From positions 36,838,742-36,902,741 of the forward strand of contig NC_079207.1 in assembly GCF_026745355.1 (NCBI RefSeq): a stretch of 64,000 bases of DNA. The letters run 5' to 3'. Below the pieces are notes generated by a model that did no database searches, was not told the DNA's origin, and saw only the letters and a program-made list of their open reading frames with translations. Made by a program: the position numbers and the translations under genes. Source of the DNA: Beta vulgaris subsp. vulgaris. Lineage: Eukaryota; Streptophyta; Magnoliopsida; Caryophyllales; Amaranthaceae. This document shows, in pieces, positions 1 to 10,057 of this stretch (position 1 is the stretch's first letter; each line of letters begins with the position of its first letter).

Positions 1-480
1 TCATCCCTTTGTAAACATTTCCTCCAATATTCCAAAGACCTCTCACCCGAAAACATCTTTATTTTCCCCTTCTTAGCTTAATAATTTTCATCAAACCAAA
101 CAAAGGAAAACTAATATTTATTTGTGTTTTCCACCGGAAAATATTTCCATGAAATACCATCTTCCATGGAAAATGTTTTTTGTCCAACCAAACTAATCCC
201 GAAAGTTTCTAACATATTCACTTCTACCAAATGTACATAAAGTTCAATAAAAGAGATTATGCTTGCTAGATGTAATTTATTTATTTTTATTTGGGTCAAT
301 TGACTACAACAGCACAACCTTTGGCTCTAGTGCAAGGAACAACACAACTTTAAACGGGTGCAAAGCGTAGCACCAACTTAAATGTGTGGTGCATAAAATA
401 GCATGAATGACACTCGAAAACGGAGATTACACCGGAGTTAGGGAATCTCAATTATGTTAAAATTTTCTTCTAATTACCTC
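1..480. other. Non-coding stretch, no gene seen
   Basis: AT-rich DNA with short, unsupported reading frames on both strands. I see no domain, repeat or element terminus here. If the MATE exon at 1723-1974 belongs to an intact gene, its later exons would have to lie at or beyond this edge on the minus strand, but none of the conserved MATE exon 2 sequence could be recognised. Confidence 0.5.
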
Positions 481-600
481 CCCCTTTTTGTTAAAGTCAT
501 GTGCCTCCTCCCCCTTTTTGTTAAAGTCACGTGCCTCCTCCCCCTTTTTGTTAAAGTCACGTGCCTCCTCCCCCTTTTTGTTAAAGTCACGTGCCTCCTC
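481..600. repeat. 30-bp minisatellite, four copies
   Basis: Four head-to-tail 30-bp units begin at 481, 511, 541 and 571. Each has the form CCCCTTTTTGTTAAAGTCAC followed by GTGCCTCCTC. Units two to four are identical and the first has T for C at unit position 20. Because 30 is a multiple of three, both strands stay open and give repetitive peptides (for example LLPLFVKVTC), which are not evidence of coding. The array abuts a pyrimidine-rich tract and the foldback at 631-1005. Confidence 0.95.
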
Positions 601-630
601 CCCCTTTCTTTTCTATTTCTCTCTCTTCTC

Positions 631-1005
631 TTCTTCTTCTCGGTTGAACTTCGAACTTCAATCTCGGCCATTTGAGCAAAGGAAGAAGATGGAGAAGCAA
701 TTCCACCTCTGCGTGCGAATCAATTCATTTAAGTATGCAACAATCTTTGAATAATGATCATTCAAATTTATATGTAAAAGCCTATGTGCATGCTTTTTTA
801 CTCTGTAACAGTTTCACTTGCTAAGTTTGACCCCAAACCTGTTTAGTACTGCTTTCTCTAAAGACTTCCTAGGCCAATTGCATTCCTCTCTAAATTTGTT
901 CAGATTTTGATTCACGCGCATTGGTGGAATTGCTTCTTCGTCTTCCATGGCTCAAATGGCAGAGTTTGAAGTCGGAAGTTCGAAGTTCAACTAGAGAAGA
1001 AGAAG
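631..1005. repeat. Imperfect foldback (inverted repeat with ~95-bp arms)
   Basis: The left arm, about 631-725, is the imperfect reverse complement of the right arm, about 908-1005, leaving a loop of roughly 180 bp. The best-matched core is TTCGAAGTTCAAC at the right arm against its complement near 644-656, flanked by GAGAAGAAGAAG and CTCAAATGG. One 7-bp indel and scattered substitutions separate the arms. No target duplication was recognised and no protein is encoded. It could be a foldback MITE or a decayed inverted duplication. Confidence 0.7.
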
Positions 1006-1722
1006 AGATTGGTAATGAAAAAATGTCTTAAGGGTAACCCGACGCGTTTGGGAGTGGGGGGAATGGTAAGGGAATCTCACTCCCGAAGTGCCTCTATAGG
1101 TCCAATAAGGAATAATAAGTTTAGTTAAAATAAGTTCGCATAAAGAGAACGCACCCTAAATCGAGAGAATACCATTAATGAACTAGTTTGAATATCATTG
1201 TTCTAATAGTTGGTCTTGTAAAAGACTAGTTACTATTATTATACTTAATGATCAGTTTAATCAATTCAATAATCACATTCTTTAATCCATTTAGGGACTA
1301 GTTTAATCCATTCGGTAAGATTGCGGGTTTATTTTTACAAATTGTTTGCTATAGTTAACACAATACCACTGAGAAAAAAACATGATTACAACAACAAAAA
1401 AATTGCTTCGTATCTTTACGATAAAAAGTCTTTCATTTGTAAGTTTATTATACACTGGCCTTATTAACAATATCATCCCAGTACAGTACTTTTTTTTTTT
1501 GAGGGGACATCCCAGTACAGTACTTTGATAATTCTCAAGCGAGCAGCTTAATATAAGACTGTTTCATTATTATTTATGTTAATGATTATTTTTTATTTAC
1601 GCTATTTTATAAACAATCACCGGTGTATTTGTAGATCAAGTAACAATTAGAAAAGTCAAAAGTGAAGGGGTTGACTAGTAAAACAAAGAAAGTGAAGAGA
1701 AAAGGAAATTAAAGAAAGTTAC
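1006..1722. other. Non-coding stretch between foldback and MATE exon
   Basis: AT-rich DNA with no supported gene. On the minus strand it would be the first intron of the MATE gene if that gene is intact, since a donor GT lies at 1721-1722. The only structure noticed is the small duplicated segment at 1474-1526. Confidence 0.5.
1474..1526. repeat. 19-bp direct repeat flanking a poly-T micro-insertion
   Basis: The word CATCCCAGTACAGTACTTT occurs at 1474-1492 and again at 1508-1526. Between the copies are a T run and GAGGGGA. This looks like a target-site duplication around a very short insertion with a poly-T (antisense poly-A) end, or a simple local duplication. Confidence 0.75.
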
Positions 1723-1974
1723 CAAGAGGCTAAACCCGGTGACGGCAGCCAGAGAAACAGCGAGTGCTGTACTGGAAAGATAGAGTGCGCCAAGATGACC
1801 TACCATCATCAATGACACTACTTGTAATAAATACTGTGACATTAGTACCGCCACCATTGGACCTGCAACCCAACTCACCCTCTTAATTTCTTCTGCTATT
1901 TCTTTGTATCCTACTTTTATCTCTCTTTCTTTTCCTACCTTCTTCTTCAATAACAACCCCTCCTCCATTTCCAA
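1723..1974 (-). CDS. MATE (DTX) transporter, first coding exon
   Basis: This exon encodes the first 84 residues of a plant multidrug and toxic compound extrusion protein, a polytopic membrane antiporter of vacuolar or plasma membranes. An acidic and lysine-rich N-terminus is followed by the family signature regions VSWVAGPMVAVLMSQYLLQV (about residues 33-52) and SLMMVGHLG with LSSTALAVSLAAVTGFSLL, that is TM1, the loop and TM2. The ATG at 1974 is the only sensible start. The exon stops after FSLL in phase 0 at a GT donor (1722-1721). Plant MATE genes commonly have an exon junction at this point, the next exon beginning with GMASALETLCGQ. No such exon is found between 1 and 1720, so the gene either continues past the window after a long intron or is an orphan fragment. 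Confidence 0.8.
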
Positions 1975-2384
1975 TCTCTTTATCTCTCTCCTTCAATCTC
2001 GAAAATCCTATGATTTTATTAATGAAACTAGTTTTATTTCGTTGTTTCCTGAACAGAGAAATGTTACGCAGGTATATGAGTTTTTAACCTAGGAAGATGA
2101 ATTCATTATAATTATATCTCACGCCCACGGTTCTGTAGATATAAGACATAAGTTCGTTTTAGAGCATATCTGCGTTATTCCAGTCCCCACAGGTGTATAT
2201 TCTCTAGGGACTTTTTGGGGTTTTGCACTAAGGGGTAGGATGGTGATTTACACATTTGGACAAACATGTGGAAAAACAGAAAACAAGTGATTGGCTGCCT
2301 ATTTACTACTTCAACCTAACATGTTCACACGTAAACCAGACGGAGTAATGATCCAACCGTATTTCTAACAAATTTTTGTATGGA
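1975..2384. other. Upstream (5') side of the MATE exon
   Basis: On the minus strand this is the sequence immediately upstream of the MATE start codon. The segment next to the ATG is CT-rich on the plus strand (GA-rich on the minus), which suits a 5' UTR. No clear TATA box or other regulatory site can be assigned with confidence, and no coding sequence was recognised on either strand. Confidence 0.4.
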
Positions 2385-2641
2385 ACTAGTATTTGGATTC
2401 GGGATTTATTCCGGATTGGTATTGCATTTTCGATTTAATATGTTTTTTTCCATTCTTATTAAAATATATTAAAGAAAAGTCAACATTAAAAAAGGTACAA
2501 ATATAATAATGTGGACGCTTAAAGCATGATTAAAAGTTGGTTGAGATGGTAATTGTGTCATGTATAATAACCCGAGGTCACGGGTTCAAATCTTGTGTCA
2601 AGCTAACAGAGGTGTCATGTAGCGTGTATACATTATCACAT
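2385..2641 (+). repeat. Dispersed SINE-like repeat, copy A, left part
   Basis: The segment starts near ACTAGT (2385) and an imperfect palindrome (ATTCGGGATTTATTCCGGAT). It contains tRNA-promoter-like motifs: an A-box-like TGGTTGAGATGG near 2541 and a B-box-like GGTTCAAATC near 2584. It is cut at 2641 by hAT-like DNA and resumes at 19828, where the end motif ACGTCTTTTAATATAT follows. Related copies are at 20937-21050 and 54750-55010. It looks like a tRNA-derived SINE or a small non-autonomous element carrying one; no full tRNA fold is present. Confidence 0.55.
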
Positions 2642-3182
2642 TAGGGATGACAATTGAGCCCGAATCCGATCCAAGAATGGGGCGGGTCAACCTAGACCCA
2701 AACCCAGACCCGTTTATTTTTCACAGACCCAGACCCGTCCCAGATCCGTTGGGTCTAGATTTTTCCGACCCCGATCCAGATTCGCTGGGTCTAGCGGGTC
2801 CACGGGTCCTAAATGGGTCGTTAGTTTTAAGTTTTCATCACATTTTTGAATATATGTAATTAAAAATTTTCGCCCTAATATATATAGGTCTCTTATCCAT
2901 GGTGAAAGCATTCTCTAACGAGTTACAAATCTTAGATGGAGTTACAACACTAACGAATTCACAAAATCATAACTCATAGAACCTTAGTGTTTAGGTAAAA
3001 AAAACTTCTAATATGAAAATGGGTCTGCGGGGAGGGTCTGGATCTAGCATATGCGGACCCAGACACGACCCATGCTCTTCGGACCCGGACCCATTGGGTC
3101 TGAAATTTCTGGACTCAGACCCTTATAAATGGGTCGGGTCTTAGCGGGTTTGGGTCAGGTCCAGGACCCATTGCCATCTCTA
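2642..3182. mobile_element. hAT-like non-autonomous element, GGGTC-rich
   Basis: The left end is TAGGGATGACAATTGAG (2642) and the right end is ATTGCCATCTCTA (to 3182). The complement of the right end, TAGAGATGGCAATGGG, pairs with the left end, and the TAGGGATG form resembles Ac/hAT terminal inverted repeats. The interior is dominated by GACCC/GGGTC words with an AT-rich core, and no transposase is encoded. The 8 bases before 2642 (TATCACAT) do not match those after 3182, but they resemble TGTCACAC at 19828-19835, so this may be one end of a larger split element. Confidence 0.6.
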
Positions 3183-3400
3183 ACTCCGACTATGTGCGAT
3201 AGAAAAAATCCGACCCAAGTCTGAGAAGAAATAGTCCGAATCCGAGTCCGATTTAAAAAGTACGAATCCGAATAGGAGGTGGGTCGGACTTGGACCCTTC
3301 ATAAGGTCCGACTGAGTCCGACCGCATCCGACCCGACTTATGATCCGACCCGAGTCTGATCTAAATTCAATTAGTATATCCACCTTTAATTAAACCTTTT
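3183..3400. repeat. TCCGAC-rich hAT-like terminal region
   Basis: Dense repeats of TCCGAC, CCGACCC and CCGAATCCGA follow directly after the inner hAT-like terminus at 3182. A related GGTCGGA-rich stretch lies at 19600-19827, ending in ATTGCCATTCCTA. I infer that these two stretches are the two flanks of one hAT-like element separated by LINE 1 and Sire1. The region is non-coding. Confidence 0.5.
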
Positions 3401-4100
3401 CTAAGATTCTAGCACTTGAGAGTTAGCAATTAGTATTGAAAACCAAAGCCCAATGGCCATGGTCCAATACAACCCATCACTCCCAAGTCCCACTCCCAAC
3501 TGTAAAAAAAAAAGTAAAAATTCAAATTGTGAACCCTAATCCCTTAGAGTTAATTAGTTACCACTCACCACGTTACTCACAACTCTTCAGTCTTCACTTT
3601 CACTCAGTCACTCTCTTGAGCCGTCACTCACCTGACATACCGCCGGACACCAGCGACGCACCGTCGACCGCCAGATGCCAGACGACGACATCGTCACTTT
3701 GTCGGACTCGGGGCCGAACCTATAACGGTAAGATTTTCAGTTTCACTTTTTTCGAATTTTAAGATGAGAATTTAAGATGAGAATTTCAGTTTAGATGATA
3801 ATTTAGTTTTAGTTTCAACCGCCATTCTGTATTAACACTATATGTTTTAGTTCTTGATAGAATTTCAGTTTACATGAGAATTTCTCTTTTGTTTGTGCTC
3901 ATGTATTTTTTGTATTAACACTATTTTTTTATGTTCTTGAAAGATTTTTCTTCTTCACTAACTTTAGAAAAAGGGTTTAATAAATTTTATGTTATTTAAA
4001 ACTGCCAAACATATAAAAAAGAGTGAACAATGAGTCACGTTTCTCTCGTTCTCTTTCTCTCTGCGTACGTTAAGAAGATTCCTTAACCTACGCTGACGCC
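3401..4100. other. Non-coding stretch before LINE 1 ORF1
   Basis: AT-rich DNA with an unsupported 108-codon reading frame at 3436-3762 that resembles no family I know. The last ~80 bases, with CT-rich words such as CTCTTTCTCTCTGCG before the ATG at 4101, are probably the LINE 1 5' UTR. The exact LINE start could not be fixed because no target duplication matching the 3' flank (after 19499) was found. Confidence 0.45.
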
Positions 4101-5366
4101 ATGGCTAGAGGTCGTGGAGTGAAGAAAAGTGCTCATAAGGGTAAAGGCAAGTCGAAGGACCCATCATCGTCTCCGGTAAGGAAAACAAAGTATGTGGATG
4201 AAGTAACCGGGGTGTCGGAATTGAATACCCCAAGTCCAATTCGCGAACTCAATGACCTTGAAGAAGTAGTGGAGGATGTAACAATGAAGGATTCCCCTGC
4301 ATCTGTGGAGGAACAGATTCACCAATTATGGAGAAAACGGTACTCTCACAATCGCTTGAAGTCATCAATAGTGCCTCGAAGACAACCTCTGCTCCGAGAA
4401 GGCTATCGTGGTCTGAGAGAGTTGAGGATGAAATGCCACAGCGTGGCATTGCGACCTCTCCAATGAATCCTGGTATTACTATTATTATAGAATCTGATGA
4501 TATTCAGGAGGAAGTTGAATATTGGTCTTCAGTAGTAGTGTGCTATGTTCTAGGAGCTAACCCTCCTCTGACTGTAATGAAGGGCTATTTTAGGAGAATT
4601 TGGGGGAAATTGGGCATTGATAAAATTGGTTTGATAGGGAAGGGAGTTTTTATTGTGCGATTTGCCACTATGGAAGCTAGTTTGAAGGCGGTGAATGAAG
4701 GATTCAATTTCTTTGATTAGAAACCGCTTATGGTGAGACTATGGGACCCTGATATGCCCATGGATAAAATGGAACTGAAGAATGTTCCTATCTGGATTAA
4801 ACTTCTTGGCCTTCCTATAAAATACTGGGTTGAGAGGAGCTTGAATAAGATTGGTGGACTTGTGGGACCTGTTAAACAAATGGACCAAGCAACTCGTTCT
4901 AAGGATAAGTTGGCTTTTGCTCGAATTATGGTGGAGGTTGTTATACAACAAATTTTACCAGATGTTGTTTCCTTTGTAAATGAGCATGGGGTGGTGTAGG
5001 AACAAAAGATAGAATAATAATGGAAACTAGTGTTCTATGAGAAATGCACTGGCTATGGTCATGAAGCAGTAACATGTAGGAAATTGACTGGAAGGAATTA
5101 AGGTTTGGGTGCAGAAAAAGAAACCAGGTGAGGAGGGGTTTACTCTAGTAGGGAAGCAAAAGGTGAGAGCTGATGAGACTGATACTGTATTGACAACACA
5201 TAACTGATTCATAGCATTATAGAATGCAACTAAAGATGTTGATAGATCTGAGCTAGGTCCTGGTCCTAAAGATGAAGGTGGAGGAGTTGAAGCTTAGGGA
5301 AAGAAGTTGGGTGAGAATGATGGTGGAGGGGAGCAGGGGGTGGCCTCCCTTTCTCCTAATGGATAG
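4101..5366 (+). pseudogene. LINE 1 ORF1, DUF4283 nucleic-acid-binding protein (broken)
   Basis: In L1-like plant LINEs ORF1 binds the element RNA. The start at 4101 gives a basic, lysine-rich N-terminus (MARGRGVKKSAHKGKGKSK). After a frame change near 4340-4460 the DUF4283 region follows (for example VVVCYVLGANPPLTVMKGYF and FRRIWGKLGIDKIGL). A TAG at 4718 replaces what should be a tryptophan codon, and the frame continues with VPIWIKLLGLPIKYWVERSL. More stops follow from 4997. Near 5040 a CCHC knuckle remnant, KCTGYGHEAVTC, has Tyr in place of the first Cys. The ancestral frame ends in PNG-stop at 5355-5366, overlapping the ORF2 start. Confidence 0.85.
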
Positions 5367-8300
5367 TATTCTGGCATGGAATGTAAGAGGTCTAAACACT
5401 GTTGCCAAGCAGAATGAGGTAAGATCATTTGTTCACTCTCATAATGTAAAGTTGTTTAGCCTCTTGGAGACTAGGGTCAAAAGACCTAAAGTTGGTAAAA
5501 TGTATTTAAATTTATGCCCAGGCTGGTGTTTTTCTCATAACAATAGTTGTCATTAGAATGGGAGGATAGTTATTGGCTGGTGTCCTCATTCTTTTATTGT
5601 TGACATAATAAATTTGACAAGTCAATTCATTCATTGTTGCATTACACCTAGACATAGTGAGGAGTTCTTATGCACTTTTGTCTATGGGTTTAATGATCGG
5701 ATGAGTAGAAGAAAGATGTGGAGCAGGTTAAAAGACATTGCAAATGGTGGGGTGAAACCTTGGCTCCTCATGGGAGACTTTAATGCCCTTAGTAGGATTG
5801 ATGATAGGATTGGGGCCACTATTAGGAACTTTTAAGTGGTTAATATGGTGGATTTCCTAGAGTCCTATCACCTTACTAATGTGAAATCAACAGGAAGGTA
5901 TTTTACATGGAATAACAAGCAGGAGGGGGAGAGGAGAGTGTTCTCCAGAATTGATAGAGTTGTGGCCAATATTGAATGGATAGATAAATATTATGCAGCT
6001 GAAGTAGTGTTCTTGCCTGAAGGGTATTATGATCACACACCTGGCCTCTTAATTGTATACCCTGATATAAGGAGGAAATCACCATTTAGATTCCATAACA
6101 TGTGGTGTAATTTCCCTCCTATGTTGAATGTGGTTAAGGAGGAATGGAGTAAACAGGTGAGGGGATGCCCTATGTTTAAAGTTTATGAGAAGCTGAAGTT
6201 TGTTAAGCAAGCCTTGAAAGTAATCAACAATGATGGTTTTGGTGATGTCGAAACTAGTGTGATAAAGACAAGCAAAAACATGAGCTAGCTGAAATTCAAG
6301 ATTAGATGCATAGGCAGGTGGATGATGTGAGCTTAGTTAATAGAGAAATTGAGGCCCTGGTAACACTTAGAACAGCTCAGCTGAATATGAACTCTATGCT
6401 ACAACAGAATTCGAAGTTGGCTTGGCTTAAATGTGGGGATGAAAACACACACATATTCTATCAAGCCCTTAAAAGAAGGAGATACCAAAATAAGATCCAT
6501 GCCATTCACAATATAGAGGGATATTGGGTAAATGATAGAGAGAAAGTGGAGAATGCTTTCCTTGATTACTATCAAGGGCTCTTTGCTTGTAAAGAGCAAA
6601 AATAGGTGGTTTTACAGGCCCTCATCCAAAAAGGGAAGAGCCTGAGGGAAGAACACTTACAAATCTTAAAAAGGAAGATCACCAAGGAGGATGTGAAGAG
6701 AGTGTTGTTTAGTATTCCTAATGGGAAATCTCCTGGAGCTAATGGTTTCAACAGCAAATTCTACAAGAACTGTTAGGAGGTGGTAAGTGATGATGTCACT
6801 GATGCAGTCCTAGATTTCTTCAAAACTGGGAAGTTATTGAGGTGATCAATGTCACAACTCTTACTCTTGTGCCCAAGAAAAAGTGTCCACATCATATCAG
6901 TGATTTCAGGCCAATTGCATGTTGTTCAGTTCTCTACAAATGCATCACAAAGCTAATTAGTGAGAAGTTAAATAAGATCCTCCCTGACATTATCTCACCC
7001 AGTCAAGGAGCCTTTGTGGTAGGAAGAAGTATCATCAACAATGTAATGATTTGTCAAGACATTGTTAAGATGTATAAAAGGAAGAATATAAGAGCTGGAT
7101 GCTTAATGAAATTGGATCTCAAGAAAGCTTATGACTGTGAATTGGAATTTTGTTCAACAACTGCTGGAAGGGATAGGTTTTCCACCTTTCTTTGTAAAGT
7201 TGATTATGGAGTGTGTGACATACCCTAGGTTTTCTATTATGTTAAATGGAGCAACCTGTGGTTTCTTTAAAAGTCATAAACGGTTGAGGCAAGTATACTC
7301 CATGTCCCCTTTATTGTTTGCTCTCTGCATGGACTACCTTGATAGAATTTTATGTTTTATTGGGCAACAGGAGGGCTTCAAATTCAATGCTAGGTGTAAA
7401 GAGATGAAGCTAATTCACCCGTGCTTTGCAGATGACCTGCTGCTCTTCTGCAAGGGTGATTCCAGTTCTATCTGCACCATGTTACAAGGCATCTAGATGT
7501 TTTCGAATGCATATGGTCTTGAAGTCAATAAAGATAAGTCTGAGGTGTATTTTGCTGGGATGAGTGACCAAGAGATCCAAAGGGTCACAGATGTAAGTGG
7601 GTTTACTACTGCGACACTGCCATTTAGATACCTAAGGGTGCCCATATCTACCATGAAAATTAAAGCCAGTGACTGTCAGGCTTTAACTGAAAAAATGATT
7701 CAAAGGATAAAACAATAGAGCTCGAGGAATTTGTCTTTTGCTGCTAGGATTCAACTGATTCAAAGTGTTCTAATGAGCATTCATGTATACTGGGGGCAGA
7801 TCTTTGTACTGCCAAAGGTTGTGATGCATGAAGTAAACTCAGTGTGTAGATGTTTCCTATGGGCTGGGACTCACAATGGTAGCACAACAGGGCCTGTGGG
7901 GTGGAAGGACATTTGTAAGGATAAGACTTCAGGGGGACTTGGCTTTAGAGATCTTGAAATGTGGAACTTGGCTGCAATAAATAAATTGGCTTTGCACATA
8001 GCTCAAGGGCCGGGAAAGAAAACTTGTGGGTTAACTGGGTGCATTGCATCTACATTAAGGGGGGTGACTGGAGCATATGAGGCCCCCACAACAGCTAGTT
8101 CGGCATGGAAAGTGATTTTTAAAGCAAAACAAGAGGTAAATTTTAGACTGCTTGGCAATCAATGGATGCTTAATTACAAGCTCAACATCAAGCAACAGTA
8201 CAGTAGATTGATGACAGAGAGAAACCAGACTCCGGTTCAATGGTGGAGGTATGTATGGAATATATACTCTATTACAAAGAACAGATTTATCCTGTGGTTG

Positions 8301-8617
8301 GCCTTGCAAAAGAGATTGAAAACCAAGGATAGACTTATGTCCTTTGGTATCTATAGTGATAACAGGTGTGAGATTTGTCAACTTGCTGTTGAATATATGG
8401 ATTGGTTGTGACTACAGTAGTAGATGCATCACTAAGATTCTGAATTGGCTTGGGATTAACTGGAATGGCCGGAGCCTCTTTTAGCTATGCAGATGGATCA
8501 AGAATAGATATACTGGGACAAAATATAAGAAGCAAGTGAGTCTTGCTGCTATAGCTTGCACTGTCTATATGATATGGAGAACAAGAAACAAAGCCTACTG
8601 GCTGGGATTATACTGTT
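5359..8617 (+). pseudogene. LINE 1 ORF2, endonuclease/reverse transcriptase (broken)
   Basis: ORF2 proteins nick target DNA and reverse-transcribe the element RNA there. The chosen start is the ATG at 5359 inside ATGGATAG. The endonuclease domain begins ILAWNVRGLN, carries LLETRV, LLMGDFNALS (near 5770) and the SDH-like tract degraded to YYDHTPGLL (near 6030). The RT domain begins in the 6600s, with FRPIACCSVLYKCI near 6907, AFVVGRS near 7011, and the catalytic FADDLLLF at about 7425-7448. The C-terminal part (WRYVWNIYSITKNRFILWLA, CEICQ) is zf-RVT-like. There are stops at 5553, 5833, 6286, 6603, 7494 and 7716 among others, plus frame changes. The 3' end is cut at 8617 by Sire1. Confidence 0.9.
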
Positions 8618-9992
8618 TGTTGAACCCTAGTTTTGATAATGACAAAGAAACAAAGGAACAAACTAAGTAGTGAACTAACGAATTATTTAAGTGTATGGTG
8701 TTTAAGGTATCAATACAAGGAACTGGGAGAATACGAAGTCAATGAAGAAGTCAAGAGAGGATTTCAAAGGCTAAGTAAAGAAGTTTCTATGTTGATACTG
8801 GAGCAAGCATTGGATCAAGAATAATAGAAGCTAGGAGTTTTATTTTCTAGTTCCAATGTAAAGGAACAAAGAAAGAATGGTAAGGAACTGTGGCAGACTA
8901 TTTGAGAATGAGCGTTTGTTCCTTTGTAAGGAACAAACTAAGTGGCACTTAGCGAATATGTTAAAGGAACTGAGTTAATAAAAGGAACTAGACTTAGGCG
9001 TGTAGTTATTGTAACGGTTAGAATGATAATTGAGTAAGTCATGCCTTAATTATAGGAAATTAGTTATATCTAATTTCAAATGATAAAATCAGTTTTAAAA
9101 AGGAAAATCTGTTTTAGAAAAAGATTATATTTTTCGAAAAATAAGAAAATAAATATCCGGTTGTTAGAAAGATTTTATTTCAAAGATATTATTTTTTTTA
9201 AACATTAGAAATTCAGATTTAAAGATAAAAAGAGTTTATAAAACTGATTTTCGGATAAAGCTCAAGGAACTCCTATTACTTAGGAGTAATGGCTGCATTT
9301 TATCCACGTTCATTTATAGTTCATGGGATCATGGGACATGATGTAAAACGTGTTCCTTAGGGGAAGGAACATCATGGGTTAAATGGACTTAAACATGTAC
9401 TCTAACATTAATCCCACGTTCTTCATGATTAACACTATAAATATAGAAGTCTAGATAAGTTCCAAATTGTGTCTGACTAAGTAATTAAGTGAGTTTAACT
9501 TATTAAGTGTCAGTGCCTTCATTCTCTCATAATAGCCATTTGTTCTTTGCCTTCTTACTCTAATTCCACTAAGCTTATTTCGATCAATTGTATTTTGGTT
9601 TTTGGGGTAAGGGAACTTTGAGTGAAGTTCTGTAAGAGAGAAGGCTTTGAGTGAAGCTTGTATGTGTGAGAAAACTTCGAGTGAAGTTGAGAGGAACTGC
9701 TGTTAAGGGAACAGTGGCTCAGGAACTTGAGTTTAGGAACTCAAGGTGTGGCTCGAGTTAGAATTAGGTTGTAACAGAGTTGTTTGGCCTAATTAGTGAA
9801 AGTGTTGAGTTTAAAATCCCTAGTGGTCGAGGTTGTTTCTTCTTGTTGGGCCCAAGAAGTTTTTCCTCGTAAAAATCCCTTGTGTTCCTTTAGCTTGTTT
9901 ATTCGTTTAAGTTTTAATTTCCGCAAAAAGTTACGTTTATTTCTACACCTACAATTCACCCCCCCTCTTGTAGTGTTCCTAGGGAAATAACA
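8618..9992 (+). repeat. Sire1 5' LTR
   Basis: Starts TGTTGAACCCTAG and ends AGGGAAATAACA. It contains a TATA-like ACTATAAATATAGAA near 9430, a likely promoter, and is unusually rich in the words GGAAC and GTTCC (14 and 5 counted by hand). A 63-codon frame at 8633-8824, with a near-identical counterpart in the other LTR at 17919-18110, is not thought to be a gene. Its partner is 17904-19276. Confidence 0.95.
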
Positions 9993-9994
9993 AT

Positions 9995-10006
9995 TGGTAT
10001 CAGAGC
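9995..10006 (+). other. Sire1 primer-binding site (initiator tRNA-Met type)
   Basis: TGGTATCAGAGC, two bases after the LTR end, is the standard plant copia primer site complementary to the 3' end of initiator tRNA-Met. The same 12-mer follows the Sire3 5' LTR (35419-35430) and lies in complement next to the Sire2 5' LTR (50910-50921). Confidence 0.95.
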
Positions 10007-10057
10007 TAGAACTCACGTAAGATAGGAAACCCTATTGAGAAAAAGATCCAAGGAACA

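Larger units (their letters stand above)
4101..8617 (+). mobile_element. LINE 1 (L1-like non-LTR retrotransposon), 5' and central part
   Basis: This element has two open reading frames in the L1 order: ORF1 with DUF4283 and a zinc-knuckle remnant, then ORF2 with endonuclease, reverse transcriptase and a C-terminal zf-RVT-like region. It is cut at 8617 by Sire1 and continues at 19277-19499, where the last ORF2 codons, the 3' UTR and a poly-A tail are found. It is the same type as LINE 2 at 28529-33500 but carries more stops and frameshifts, so it is older or less constrained. Confidence 0.92.

Noticed and set aside
481..600. CRISPR-like array
   Set aside because: Units are directly adjacent with no spacers, and the context is plant nuclear DNA.
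454..754. Overlapping open frames on both strands over the minisatellite
   Set aside because: They arise because the repeat unit length (30) is a multiple of three and has no stop; the peptides are low-complexity repeats with no family.
2535..2600. tRNA gene
   Set aside because: A-box-like and B-box-like words are present, but no acceptor or anticodon stem can be drawn; it is better explained as a tRNA-derived repeat.
3436..3762. 108-codon open frame
   Set aside because: No recognisable domain, poor codon character, and located in DNA between hAT-like sequence and the LINE 1 5' end.
8633..8824. 63-codon frame present in both Sire1 LTRs (8633-8824 and 17919-18110)
   Set aside because: Kept in both copies only because the LTRs are recent duplicates; no domain, and it lies in the LTR upstream of the promoter region.
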